In this document: positions 18,277-28,310 of the stretch, piece after piece
Layout: every line of letters begins with the position of its first letter
Numbering within the stretch: the first letter of the stretch is position 1
Assembly: GCA_001604585.1 (NCBI GenBank)
Contig: LVBW01000032.1
Span: forward strand, 1-64,000
Origin: Puniceicoccales bacterium Verruco_02
Lineage (GTDB): Bacteria > Verrucomicrobiota > Verrucomicrobiia > Opitutales > Oceanipulchritudinaceae
DNA length: 64,000 bases
Direction of reading: 5' to 3'
Position numbers and translations under genes: made by a program
Notes under the pieces: generated by a model
Databases searched by the model: none
Told to the model about the DNA's origin: nothing
The model's input: the letters and a program-made list of their open reading frames with translations, nothing else

Positions 18277-21060
18277 CTATTCGCCGCCCTGCTTCGATAG
18301 CGTTTCCACTTTGCGCACCATGCCCATGAACTGTGTGCGCTCGGCGTCGGGCTTGTCGCCCAGTGCGGCCTCTGCAATATCCAGAACCATTGCGTAGCTG
18401 CCCTGCCCCGCGTGCTCGCTGCCGCGAAGCAGCATGCCGAATAGCGCCACGGCGCTGGCCCAGCGCGTGTCATTGCTCGCCTTGGCAAAGGGGCGGGCGG
18501 CGTCGCGCTTCAGGCTGAACTCCTGCTTGGTGCTCGTGTCGCCGTCGGGCTGCTTGTAGCGGATTTTCACCGTCAATAGCTCGTCCGATGCCGCCCTGTC
18601 AGCCGCCTTTGCCTTTTCGGCGGGCTGCTGGTATTTCAGCGCATCGACTCCGGGCTGCGTCCAGTCCACACCCACGGGCACAACTTCGTACAGTGCCGTC
18701 ACAGTATGCCCGGCTCCGATTTCGCCGGCGTCCTTGCGGTCGTCGTTAAAATCCTGCGCTGCGAGAGTGCGGTTTTCGTAGCCTATCAGGCGATAGGCCT
18801 GCACATGGGCGGGGTTGAACTCGACCTGAATTTTCACGTCCTTGGCGATTGTTATCATGTTGCCGCTTACGCCCTGGATGAAGACGCGCCGCGCCTCGGC
18901 CTCGCTGTCGATGTAGGCGTAGTTGCCGTTGCCCTTGTTGGACAGCTCTTCCATCGTGGCGTCCTGATAGTTGCCCCTGCCAAAGCCGCAGATTGTAAGG
19001 AAGACTCCGCTTTTTGCCTCCTGCTGGATAAGGTCGGTCAGCTCGCTGCGGCTAGTGACGCCCACGTTGAAGTCGCCGTCGGTGCAGAGTATGACGCGGT
19101 TTACGCCGCCTTTTATGAAGTGCTGCCGTGCCTGTTTGTATGCCATGCGGATGCCTCCTTCGCCATTTGTCGAGCCGCCGGATGAGAGGCTGTCTATGGC
19201 GTGCGAGATGGTCTCGCGGTTGTTGGCCGTGGTGCCGGGCAGGGCCAGACTTTCGCGCCCTGCGTAGGTGACGATGGCGACACTGTCGCGTCCGTCCAAC
19301 CGAGAGACGAGCATTCTTAGCGCCTTCTGCACAAGGGGGAGTTTGTTTGCGGCGCTCATCGAGCCGCTTACATCCACTAGGAAGACGAGGTTGCTCGCAG
19401 GGCGCTCGCTCCAGGGAATTTCGTAGCCTTTGAGGCCGATGCTGACAAGCTGATGCTTCTTTTCCCAGGGGGCGTTTGTTGCTTCCAGATGCGCGGCAAA
19501 GGGCGCGCTTTTGTCGGCAGGCGGTGCGTAGTCGTAGTTGAAGTAGTTGATCATTTCCTCGATGCGGACAGAACCGGCGGGGGGGCGCTGCCCGTAGGAG
19601 AGCAGGTCGCGGATATTGGAGTAGGAGGCGGTGTCAACGTCGATGGAGAAGGTGCTCAGTGGCTCCACTAGCGGCGTCGCAAAGGCGTTTTCCGTAATGG
19701 TGTCGTAGGCTTCGCGGGAGGGTTCGGGAACAGGAGGGTTTTCCTCGTAGATAAGGCAGTAGTCCCTGGCAGAAGCCCTTTTATCAACGACAACGACCTT
19801 CCCCTTGCTCGCTTTGCGAACGGCCCGCGTGGTACTCTCCGTCGTCGACCCGAAGGGCGAAAGATACACGACATCATCCGAAGAGGTGGCATTCCTGTTC
19901 CCGCCTATCGCGGCAGGCACCTGACGGGATGAACTTGGGGCGTTGGATGTAGCAATAGCAGAGCTGGGACCAATGTTATCCCGGAGACCACGCGTAGCGA
20001 CTGATGCTTGCCCATACTTCGTTCCCGCTACGACATTGACTGAAGCGTATCCCTCGCGCGGGGGAGCCACAACCTCCAAGGGCGGAAGACTGCTATCATC
20101 AACTACCGCAGTGGCAGGAACAGCCGCAGCTGCGACTTCCGTATTTGTGATGTAAACGAGAAGTTGATCAGAACTGGTAACGCTCACATCCTGAAGGAAC
20201 TGCTGACTGACGATGCCGTTCGCATTCGCAATATCTACCAAGCCTGAGTTCAGCCGGGTCTCGGCCAATGTATTGGGAGTCAATGAACCAGCACTCCCCT
20301 CCTGACTTGCTCTGAATTGCGGCAAGGCATAATTCTCGCCATCCTCCGCTACTTCAGCGTCACTCGCCTGCTCGATGTTGGCGACATAGCCCTCGCTGGC
20401 CAAGTACTTCATCAGATCCGCGCTAATCCGCGTCCCTACAAGTGACTCTGCTGAATGATAGTCCAAATCCTCTGTCACCTCCACCTCAAAGGGCGACATT
20501 TCCACCTCATCCGTCTTCTGCACAGGGACAGAGTCCGCAATAACTGCGGATGGCTCCGGCTGGCGTAGTTCGGCATGGGTCTGCGACGGCACCAAAGGCA
20601 ACGCCTCTTCGGGCTTCGCTTCGAGAGGCGGCACGATGTCAACAGGCTCCGGTCCTGCCTCTCTCATCTGGATCAGTGGCGGCTCCCGCTCTGGCCTTGT
20701 CAATGCTGGGATAACCAGCGCCATGACAAGGCAGGCCGCGATAGCGCTGCCGATGGGCAGCCATACACGCAAGGCGGAATTTGCCGGAATGAACGGCACA
20801 GTCCGAGAGTGATGCGCACCACTACGCGCCGGAGCAAGGGACGCCGTCTCCTCTCCGTACGCACCCTTCAGTGCGCCCGCCATTGCATTAATGCGCTCGT
20901 ATTCCGCCTTCAGGGCAGGATCGGCCTCCACTCTGGCCAGCAAGGCTGCGTCCTCCAGCTCGCCAAGAGCCAGCGCCGTAAGACGCGGATCGTCGGCAGA
21001 GAGCGGAACATCCCCGCCCTGTCCGTTAATGCCATTCACTTTGTCATCGAAATTGTTCAT
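18277..21060 (-). CDS. vWA (YfbK-like) protein with anti-sigma-like N-terminus and TonB-plug-like segments
   Basis: [31 protein letters not shown] (MIDAS); ...[38 protein letters not shown]-term TM; internal [43 protein letters not shown]. Confidence 0.9.
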   Translation of the reverse strand: MNNFDDKVNGINGQGGDVPLSADDPRLTALALGELEDAALLARVEADPALKAEYERINAMAGALKGAYGEETASLAPARSGAHHSRTVPFIPANSALRVWLPIGSAIAACLVMALVIPALTRPEREPPLIQMREAGPEPVDIVPPLEAKPEEALPLVPSQTHAELRQPEPSAVIADSVPVQKTDEVEMSPFEVEVTEDLDYHSAESLVGTRISADLMKYLASEGYVANIEQASDAEVAEDGENYALPQFRASQEGSAGSLTPNTLAETRLNSGLVDIANANGIVSQQFLQDVSVTSSDQLLVYITNTEVAAAAVPATAVVDDSSLPPLEVVAPPREGYASVNVVAGTKYGQASVATRGLRDNIGPSSAIATSNAPSSSRQVPAAIGGNRNATSSDDVVYLSPFGSTTESTTRAVRKASKGKVVVVDKRASARDYCLIYEENPPVPEPSREAYDTITENAFATPLVEPLSTFSIDVDTASYSNIRDLLSYGQRPPAGSVRIEEMINYFNYDYAPPADKSAPFAAHLEATNAPWEKKHQLVSIGLKGYEIPWSERPASNLVFLVDVSGSMSAANKLPLVQKALRMLVSRLDGRDSVAIVTYAGRESLALPGTTANNRETISHAIDSLSSGGSTNGEGGIRMAYKQARQHFIKGGVNRVILCTDGDFNVGVTSRSELTDLIQQEAKSGVFLTICGFGRGNYQDATMEELSNKGNGNYAYIDSEAEARRVFIQGVSGNMITIAKDVKIQVEFNPAHVQAYRLIGYENRTLAAQDFNDDRKDAGEIGAGHTVTALYEVVPVGVDWTQPGVDALKYQQPAEKAKAADRAASDELLTVKIRYKQPDGDTSTKQEFSLKRDAARPFAKASNDTRWASAVALFGMLLRGSEHAGQGSYAMVLDIAEAALGDKPDAERTQFMGMVRKVETLSKQGGE

Positions 21061-21080
21061 CAGCTCGTTCTCCCGTGGTT

Positions 21081-21605
21081 TCAGGCGACTAGATCGCTGT
21101 TAAGACGCACGCGCTCCCTCAGGGTGCGCAGCGCGGTGTGTATGAGAACGCCCACGGCATTTGCCGTGCGGTCGGTCACTTCGCCAATCTCGGCATAACT
21201 GAGGCCGCCCTGAAACTTCAGGCGCAGCACCTCGCGTTGCGCTGGAGGCAAGAGGTCCACCTGCGCGAAAAGGACGCGCGCGGTGTCCTCGCTTTCTGCA
21301 ATCGTGACGGGGGCCGGGCAGTCCGCCGGCGCGTCGAAGTCATTTCCCTGCTCTATCATTCGGCCCTTCCTACGCAGAAAATCGATCACCTGCCTGCGAC
21401 AAACAAGAAAGAGCCATGCCGGTATTTTCGGCTCCACATCCGGGCGGCAGCTCCTGAAAAAGCGCAGCCAGGTGTTCTGCACCGCGTCGTTGGCCAGCTC
21501 CCAGTCCCGGCAAAGACTGTATGCGTAGCGGCGAAGCGGCTGGTCGTGCAAGCCCGCCAGTTCGCGGGTCCAGTCCGGAAAGTCGCTGACAGAGTGTTCG
21601 GACAT
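21081..21605 (-). CDS. ECF-type RNA polymerase sigma factor
   Basis: [27 protein letters not shown] (region 2), [46 protein letters not shown] (region 4). Confidence 0.92.
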   Translation of the reverse strand: MSEHSVSDFPDWTRELAGLHDQPLRRYAYSLCRDWELANDAVQNTWLRFFRSCRPDVEPKIPAWLFLVCRRQVIDFLRRKGRMIEQGNDFDAPADCPAPVTIAESEDTARVLFAQVDLLPPAQREVLRLKFQGGLSYAEIGEVTDRTANAVGVLIHTALRTLRERVRLNSDLVA

Positions 21606-21815
21606 CTGCGTATATGTAATGGGGTAATAAACGTATGCGTTGGAACGGGCACTTCTGCGGAAAGACCTCCGAAGCATGTGCCCGTTCAACAAGCTAACGC
21701 GAGAGCAGGAGGAAACATTATGAAGATATTTTGCATAAATAACAGCCAGCTCCATTGTTCTTTGCGCCTCACATACTGTTTGTAATGTTCGCTCGGCTCC
21801 GTAATGTAACAATTC

Positions 21816-24566
21816 ATGCGAATACCCCTCCGCTCCTACTGTGGCGCAGCCATGCTCGCCGCAATCGCACCGACCCATACCTCCGCCGCCCGCCAGACGC
21901 TGCTACTCGACAAAGACTGGCGCTTCGCCCTCGGCCACGCCACAGACCGCGAGGCCGACTTCCGCTTCAACACCTCGCCCTTCTCCTACATCACAAAACT
22001 CGGCTACGGCAGCGACGGCCCTGCCGCCGCCGACTACGACGACAGAGGCTGGCGCATCGTGGACCTGCCCCACGACTGGGGAGTGGAGATGCCCTTCTCT
22101 CCCCGCGGCACAAACAGCCACGGCTACCGCGCCTTCGGCCCCGGCTTCCCCGAAACAAGCGTTGGATGGTATCGCAACAGCTTCCACATCCCCGAGGCCG
22201 ACCTTGGAAAAAAGATCTTCATCGAATGCGACGGCGCGTTCCGCGACTCGATGGTATTTGTGAACGGCTTTTTCTGCGGGCGAGAACCGAGCGGCTTTTC
22301 CGACTTTCGCTACGACATAAGCGACTACCTCAACTACGGCGGGGAAAACGTCGTCAGCTTCCGCCTCGATGTATCCACCGAAGAGGGCTGGTACTACGAA
22401 GGCGCGGGCCTTTACAGGGACATACGCATCGTAAAGACAGAGCCTGTGCGCATCGAAAAGGACGGCATATGGGTGCGCACCCTGGAGCTTTCCCCCGGGG
22501 CCGCACAGCTCGAATTCCGCTGCGAACTGCGTAACGACAGCGACTCCGAAGCCGCCCTGCGCGTAACTCACGCGATCATTTCGCCCGATGGGCAGCGACT
22601 ATCCCTCATCGAGGGAGATCTTCAGGTGCCAGCGGCGGAAACTCTCACTAGCGCCATCCGCCACAATATCCCCGCCCCCGCGCTCTGGAGCATCGAAAAG
22701 CCCCAGCTCTACACAGTGGAGACAACCATACGGCAGGGCGGCAAAGTCATCGACAGCCTGAGCACCCGCTTCGGCATCCGCACGGCAAGATTCGACCCGG
22801 ACCGCGGCTTTCTCCTAAACGGCGAAGTCGTGAAGCTCAAGGGTGTCAACCTGCACCAGGACCACGCGGGCGTTGGCGTCGCAGTCCCCGCAGAACTGGT
22901 CGAATGGCGCATACGAAAGCTCAAGGAAATGGGCGTCAACGGCATCCGCGTGGCGCACCACCCGGCCTCGCCAGACCTGCTCGAAGCCTGCGACCGGCTC
23001 GGCATGTTCCTCATCAGCGAAAACCGCCTCATGGGCATCAACGACTACATGCTCGGCCAGATGGAGCGCATGATCCGCAGCGGACGCAACAACCCAAGCG
23101 TCATCCTATGGTCCATAGGCAACGAGGAATGGGGCATGGAGGGCAACGTCAAGGGCGCGCGCATAGCGGCCACCATGCAGAAAGCGGCTCAAAGGCTGGA
23201 CCCGGACCGCCAATATACGGCGGCGGTTAGCGGCGGCTGGGGTGGCACTTCGAGCGTAATCGAAGTACTGGGCGTAAACTACGTCAACCAAGGCCGCCCG
23301 GACCAGCAGCACGAGGAATTCCCCTGGCAGCCACAGCTCGGCACCGAGGAAAGCACAACGAGATGCACGCGCGGCATTTACGTAACAGACAAGGCAAGGG
23401 CGCACCTTGCCCCCAACGAGGCCGATCGCAACAGCGATGTCGTCGAAAGAGGCTGGAAGTTCTACGCCGAGCGCCCACACACTGGCGGAGTGTTCTTCTG
23501 GACAGGCATCGACCACAAGGGCGAGCCCAACCCCTTCGGCTGGCCACAGGTCGGCTCTCAGTGCGGCATACTGGATAGCTGCGCCTTTCCAAAGGACCCG
23601 GCCTATTACCTGAAGGCATGGTGGACGGGCGAGGACGTGCTGCACATATTCCCGCACTGGGACTGGCAGGGACGCGAAGGTGAGACCATACAGGTGCGCG
23701 CCCTGAGCAACGCCGATGAGGTGGAGCTGTTCCTCAACGGGAAGAGCCTCGGGCGCAAAGCCATGCCCACTAACGGGCACCTTGCATGGGACCTTGCCTA
23801 CAAGGCGGGAGAACTGAAGGCCATAGGCTACCGCGATGGCATAGCAGTGATGAGCGCCATTCGAGCGAGCACCGGCCCAGTTGACCATTTGAAGGCCGAA
23901 GTCGAAAAGGTGGACGCTATTCGCGGCGAAAAGGACCTGTATGTTGTAAAGGTGAGTCTTCACGACGCGGCAGGGAGGCTTTCCCCACTGGCCTGCAACA
24001 AACTCCGCCTCGGCCTACAAGGACCGGCCCGCATCATTGGCGTTGGCAATGGAGACCCGTCCAGCCACGAGCCTGACCTCTTTGTGGAAAGCGTGCGCTG
24101 CGAAGTGCTTGGCAAATGGGTGGCCCCCGATGCGGTGAACCCCGGCCCGACCGTGGCCTTCGAGGCCGTGTTCGATGCGCCCGATGCCGCTCCCGGCTCA
24201 AGCATGGAGTTGCTGCTAAACACCCTTGGTGCAACACAGACAGCTTGGCTCAACGGAGTGGAGCTATACCGCGACGCCGCTCCTGAAGCAGCCCGCCTGA
24301 CGCTCGCCCTGAACGCTGACAATTTGCGCGCAAAGGGCAATGTGCTGCGTCTTGAGGCCGTGCCATTGGACAATCGCTGGACGAGGGAAAGCCACTGGGC
24401 AAAGCTCATCCCCGCAATGCTTCGAGTGCAGACCCCGGCTCCACAGTGGGAAAGGAGCGCCTTCAACGGTCTTGCACAGATACTTGTGCAAAGGCTTGGC
24501 GAGGGCGAAATCTGCCTCGAAGTGAACAGCGAAGGACTGGAGGGGGCCATCGCAACGCTGAGATAG
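21816..24566 (+). CDS. Glycoside hydrolase family 2 (beta-galactosidase-like)
   Basis: LDKDWRFALG...VDLPHDWGVE; NGIRVAHHPASPDLLEACDRLGMFLISENRLMG; SVILWSIGNEEWG; signal peptide. Confidence 0.92.
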   Translation: MRIPLRSYCGAAMLAAIAPTHTSAARQTLLLDKDWRFALGHATDREADFRFNTSPFSYITKLGYGSDGPAAADYDDRGWRIVDLPHDWGVEMPFSPRGTNSHGYRAFGPGFPETSVGWYRNSFHIPEADLGKKIFIECDGAFRDSMVFVNGFFCGREPSGFSDFRYDISDYLNYGGENVVSFRLDVSTEEGWYYEGAGLYRDIRIVKTEPVRIEKDGIWVRTLELSPGAAQLEFRCELRNDSDSEAALRVTHAIISPDGQRLSLIEGDLQVPAAETLTSAIRHNIPAPALWSIEKPQLYTVETTIRQGGKVIDSLSTRFGIRTARFDPDRGFLLNGEVVKLKGVNLHQDHAGVGVAVPAELVEWRIRKLKEMGVNGIRVAHHPASPDLLEACDRLGMFLISENRLMGINDYMLGQMERMIRSGRNNPSVILWSIGNEEWGMEGNVKGARIAATMQKAAQRLDPDRQYTAAVSGGWGGTSSVIEVLGVNYVNQGRPDQQHEEFPWQPQLGTEESTTRCTRGIYVTDKARAHLAPNEADRNSDVVERGWKFYAERPHTGGVFFWTGIDHKGEPNPFGWPQVGSQCGILDSCAFPKDPAYYLKAWWTGEDVLHIFPHWDWQGREGETIQVRALSNADEVELFLNGKSLGRKAMPTNGHLAWDLAYKAGELKAIGYRDGIAVMSAIRASTGPVDHLKAEVEKVDAIRGEKDLYVVKVSLHDAAGRLSPLACNKLRLGLQGPARIIGVGNGDPSSHEPDLFVESVRCEVLGKWVAPDAVNPGPTVAFEAVFDAPDAAPGSSMELLLNTLGATQTAWLNGVELYRDAAPEAARLTLALNADNLRAKGNVLRLEAVPLDNRWTRESHWAKLIPAMLRVQTPAPQWERSAFNGLAQILVQRLGEGEICLEVNSEGLEGAIATLR

Positions 24567-24684
24567 CAGATATTGCCCGCCTGCAAAGCCTGAGCGACGG
24601 AATTGCAAGCCATTGAAGGGGAATACGCACCAAGGGTCGCGGCTCAAACCGGCAAAGCTCCCTCTTAACACTCCGAAGCGACTT

Positions 24685-25200
24685 ATGAATCGAATGACCA
24701 TTTCCGGGCTGGCACTTGCCGCAGCCATCATGCTGGCCCTGCCAATCAGCCGCCTTCTGGCCGCACAGGGCGAGGCTTCGCCAAAGGCCAACCCGGCTCC
24801 GGCATGGGAGACATCCTACGAAAAGGCACTGCAAAGGGCACAGGACGAGAACAAGCGAATCCTGATCGACTTCAGCGGCTCGGACTGGTGCCACTGGTGC
24901 AAGGTCATGGAGGAAGAGACTCTTTCGCGGCAGGCATTCAAGGACTACGCCGACGAAAAGCTCGTGCTGCTCTTCATCGACACCCCGCGCAAGCCCCAGT
25001 CCCAGCAGCTTACTGCGCAAAGCGAGCGGCTCCGGCGCAAATACGGGGTGGACGGCTTCCCCTGCTTTGTGGTGCTGGCCCCGGACGGGCGGGAGCTTGA
25101 CCGCCGCAGCGGCTACGTGCGCGGAGGTCCGCAGAATTTCATTGCCTTCCTGAAGGTGACAGAGTTCGCGGTGAAAAAGTCCGAAAAAGCCGCAGAGTAG
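24685..25200 (+). CDS. Thioredoxin-fold secreted protein
   Basis: RILIDFSGSDWCHWCKVMEEETLSRQAFKDYADEKLVLLFIDTP; signal peptide; WCHWC. Confidence 0.88.
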   Translation: MNRMTISGLALAAAIMLALPISRLLAAQGEASPKANPAPAWETSYEKALQRAQDENKRILIDFSGSDWCHWCKVMEEETLSRQAFKDYADEKLVLLFIDTPRKPQSQQLTAQSERLRRKYGVDGFPCFVVLAPDGRELDRRSGYVRGGPQNFIAFLKVTEFAVKKSEKAAE

Positions 25201-25908
25201 CTATATGTAAACGATGCGGCCGCAGGAATCGCAGCGCGTTATCGTGCCCTTGACCCTGGCCTGCTGAATCACGTCGTTGGACACCTTGAGGTGACAACCG
25301 CAGCAGTGCTGATCCTCTATGGGCACCACGTAGGGCGGGCGGCGCACCCTGCTCTTTACGTATATGTACGAGGCCAGCGCGTCTTCGGACACCTTCTTGC
25401 GCGCCGCTTCTGCCGCTGTCTTTGCCCCGTCCAGCTCGGCCTTCAGCGCAGCGCTCTGCCTCTGCATGGCGGATATGGCGTCGCGGTGACGGGCTATCTC
25501 GGCATCACATTCGGCTCGCTTGCCTTTGAGTGAAATCTCGGACTGGTCCAGCTCCAGCATCACTTCGATAGTCTGCGTTTCCAGCTCGTCGATGTGGACT
25601 CCGGCGGCCTCTATCTGCTTTTCGAGGGCTGCATATTCGTCGTTCTTCTTGACGGCAAGCTGCTGGGTGCGGAAGCGGTTGCGCTGCTCCTCGCTCTGAG
25701 ATGCCTGCTTTTCCAGCTCGCGCCGCTTCAGCTCAAGGGCCTTGTGCGCCTCTCTTGCCACATTGAAGCGGGCCTCGATGGCTGCGATGTGCTTCTCTTC
25801 GGCGGCCAGCCTTGGAGGTATGTCCTCCAGGTGGCGCACAATTTCGTCGTGGCGCACGTCCCTATCCTGAAGGACGAGCAGGTTCTCGATCATTGGGTCC
25901 AGAGCCAT
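25201..25908 (-). CDS. Coiled-coil protein with C4 zinc ribbon (PF02591-like)
   Basis: Central coiled coil and C-term HCCGCHLKVSNDVIQQARVKGTITRCDSCGRIVYI; start 25908 or 25929. Confidence 0.87.
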   Translation of the reverse strand: MALDPMIENLLVLQDRDVRHDEIVRHLEDIPPRLAAEEKHIAAIEARFNVAREAHKALELKRRELEKQASQSEEQRNRFRTQQLAVKKNDEYAALEKQIEAAGVHIDELETQTIEVMLELDQSEISLKGKRAECDAEIARHRDAISAMQRQSAALKAELDGAKTAAEAARKKVSEDALASYIYVKSRVRRPPYVVPIEDQHCCGCHLKVSNDVIQQARVKGTITRCDSCGRIVYI

Positions 25909-25998
25909 CAGAGAAGGGTTCTCCCGCATGAGGGGCGCACTTGCAAGGGAAAACGTCGGCTTGCAATGAGTTCCCATTGATGGCAGAGAAAGCGCACC

Positions 25999-26463
25999 AT
26001 GAGCGAGAACACGCAAAGCGCCGAAGGCCCGACGGGGGCCATTCTTTACGATCTGCCCTCCCCCTACATCCCGCATCAGGGAACGGGCCTTCTGCACCTG
26101 CCCCGCTTCATAGCCAAGATACGCAAGCACCTGGCCGGCGAGCTGCCCAAGAGCTACCAGCGGAACTTCTGCCGCGGCTTTGACGGCTTTCTCTGCGCCC
26201 ATCTGGGCGTGGAGCCACAGGCCGTCGTGGAGCTGGTGCGCGACTGTGGCGAGGACGAAGCCATGTTCGAGAAGCGTCTGCTCGAGATGCTGCCAGTGAA
26301 CCTGCGCGTGGCCGCGTGGAACCGCGAACTGGTGCAGCGGGGCATGAGCGAGATGGGCCGCCAGCGCCTGGCAGAGATAAAGGCGGACATGGGCATAGCC
26401 GATCGCGACGACCTGATAAGCTTTGCCGACATGATAGATTACGACGAGGGGCGCCTGAAGTAA
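25999..26463 (+). CDS. DUF5069-like protein
   Basis: LPRFIAKIRKHLAGELPKSYQRNFCRGFDGFLCAHLGV. Confidence 0.75.
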   Translation: MSENTQSAEGPTGAILYDLPSPYIPHQGTGLLHLPRFIAKIRKHLAGELPKSYQRNFCRGFDGFLCAHLGVEPQAVVELVRDCGEDEAMFEKRLLEMLPVNLRVAAWNRELVQRGMSEMGRQRLAEIKADMGIADRDDLISFADMIDYDEGRLK

Positions 26464-26478
26464 CTGGGCCCCTCTGCC

Positions 26479-27528
26479 CTACACAAATTGGCCGGTGCCG
26501 CCCGATATTGACAGCCCAGGCTGTGTGTTGACAGCTGCCGGGGTGGCGGCGCTTTTTACCACCGCCTCCTGTAAGTTCTTGAGCTTTTGCCCTTCGATTC
26601 GCCGCCCGTTCTTTGCGTAGGCAAGTATCAACGCCCCAAGAACCGGCGTGGCCCTTGCGTGGACCATGCTGGCGAAGGGGAGCTGCGCGTGCAGCGCCTC
26701 AAGTAGCCTGTCCTCAAAAGTCTGCCCGCTGTGGGTTATGCCGCCCACGGCCGCCACATGCGGGCGCTCCATGTCCAGCTCCCTCGCCACGGTGGCCACC
26801 ATCAGGGCCAGCTCGTCAAAGCCTTTCTTCAATATGGCGTTGGCGCAGGCGTCGCCAGCCTCGGCCACCTCGAAAATTATCGGCGCAAGCTCCGCCACCC
26901 TCTCGCGCGAGAAGTGGGGATTGTAAATGATGTTTGGCATCTCGTGCAGAGTCATGATGCGCAGAAAGTTGCGCACTCGCTCTTCCAGCATAGTCGTCGG
27001 CCCTCTGCCATCGCAGCTCCTTGCCGCGGCCCGCATCGCCTGATACCCCAGCCAGTAGCCGCTGCCGGGATCGTCGATAAACCAGCCCCAGCCACCTGCC
27101 TGCCGGGTGCGCCCGCGTTCATCGCGCCCGAGGGCCGCAGAGCCTGTACCGACAACGAGCACGACACCCGGCTCTCCCCCCAGTGCGGCGGCGTGCGCCA
27201 CGTCGAGGTCGTTGCCAAGGTGCAGCTGCGCCCCTCCAAGGCCAAGTGCGGCGAGCGGTTCCCGGAGAGCCTCTTCCACTGCCTTGCGGTCGGGCGAGGT
27301 GCGCACCCCTGCAAGGCCAGCGTAGATGCAAAGCTCCTGCGGCGGCTGCCCCATGTCGCGAAACGCCCTCTGGAGGGCCTCGCATACGCTGAAGGCCGTG
27401 CCTTCGAGGCCCACCGCCTTGGGATTGGACGCGCCCGAGGCTCCGTAGCCGACAAAGCCCCCGTTCTCATCCACAATCACCGCGCGGGTGCGCGTCCCGC
27501 CGCCGTCAACGCCACAGTAACAAGTCAT
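26479..27528 (-). CDS. BadF/BadG-type ATPase (GlcNAc kinase-like)
   Basis: CGVDGGGTRTRAVIVDENGGFVGYGASGASNP; VVLVVGTGSAALGRDERG. Confidence 0.88.
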   Translation of the reverse strand: MTCYCGVDGGGTRTRAVIVDENGGFVGYGASGASNPKAVGLEGTAFSVCEALQRAFRDMGQPPQELCIYAGLAGVRTSPDRKAVEEALREPLAALGLGGAQLHLGNDLDVAHAAALGGEPGVVLVVGTGSAALGRDERGRTRQAGGWGWFIDDPGSGYWLGYQAMRAAARSCDGRGPTTMLEERVRNFLRIMTLHEMPNIIYNPHFSRERVAELAPIIFEVAEAGDACANAILKKGFDELALMVATVARELDMERPHVAAVGGITHSGQTFEDRLLEALHAQLPFASMVHARATPVLGALILAYAKNGRRIEGQKLKNLQEAVVKSAATPAAVNTQPGLSISGGTGQFV

Positions 27529-27641
27529 CGCCAAGAGAGTATTGGCAAGCAAAGGCCCCGTGGCAATCTCTTGCGCTGGCGTCTTTGCACACTCCCCACC
27601 CGCTTCCATCTACCGTGTTGCACTTGGGCGGCATAAATGCG

Positions 27642-28085
27642 ATGATGGTATTTGTGGACGCCGCACGGCTCAAAATCGAAACGACGGTGCTTGAGAAGAC
27701 CTTTGCCGGGGCCTTCCGTCTTGGCGGCGAACCCGGAGATACGGCACGGCTGGAAGTGGATGTCACCGTGCCCGGCGGCGGGCGCTACACCCTGCTCCTT
27801 ACCTGCGCGGCGGACTATCCCTCGTCCATGCCGGACGCCTTTCTTATTAAACCCCTCGTTCTTCGCGACTATCACGGGCAGGAACTGCTGGCCATATCGC
27901 CCTCGCACCAAATGCACCTGCTCCGTCCCGAAGGGCGCTTCCTGCGGCTCTGCCATTACAAGCCCGAGAACTGGCACCCCAACGTCACCCTGTACAAAGT
28001 GGTGCTAAAATGCCTGATATGGCTAGTAGCCTACGAGAATCACCTTCAGAGTGGCCGCCCAATAACCGACTATCTAGGCAAGTGA
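27642..28085 (+). CDS. E2-like (UBC-fold) ubiquitin-conjugating enzyme homolog
   Basis: TLLLTCAADYPSSMPDAFLIKP...SPSHQMHLLRPEGRFLRLCHYKPENWHPNVTLYKVVLKCLIWLVAYENHLQSGRPITDYLGK; Cys104 in 'RLCHY' then 'WHPNVTL...WLVAYENHL' is the bacterial E2 active-site/C-terminal pattern. Confidence 0.78.
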   Translation: MMVFVDAARLKIETTVLEKTFAGAFRLGGEPGDTARLEVDVTVPGGGRYTLLLTCAADYPSSMPDAFLIKPLVLRDYHGQELLAISPSHQMHLLRPEGRFLRLCHYKPENWHPNVTLYKVVLKCLIWLVAYENHLQSGRPITDYLGK

Positions 28086-28104
28086 CATCACTTGTCATTA
28101 CCCC

Positions 28105-28287
28105 ATGAGAGAGCTACAATCGGCAGTCATTGGCGGGGAACTTCTCATGCGCGAGCGTGGGGAAAGGCCCATGCACAAGCTTGTCTTCGACCCCGGCAGC
28201 GGAGAGCTGCGCCTGCGCCCGCGAGACGAAATGCCGCTGGCCGAGGCTACGCCCGTTGACCAGATTGCGAGCGACGGCTTCGCATAG
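28105..28287 (+). CDS. 60-aa hypothetical protein between E2-like and E1-like genes
   Basis: MRELQSAVIGGELLMRERGERPMHKLVFDPGSGELRLRPRDEMPLAEATPVDQIASDGFA; tightly spaced in the same orientation. Confidence 0.5.
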   Translation: MRELQSAVIGGELLMRERGERPMHKLVFDPGSGELRLRPRDEMPLAEATPVDQIASDGFA

Positions 28288-28310
28288 ACACCCACCCGCA
28301 CCCACGCACG

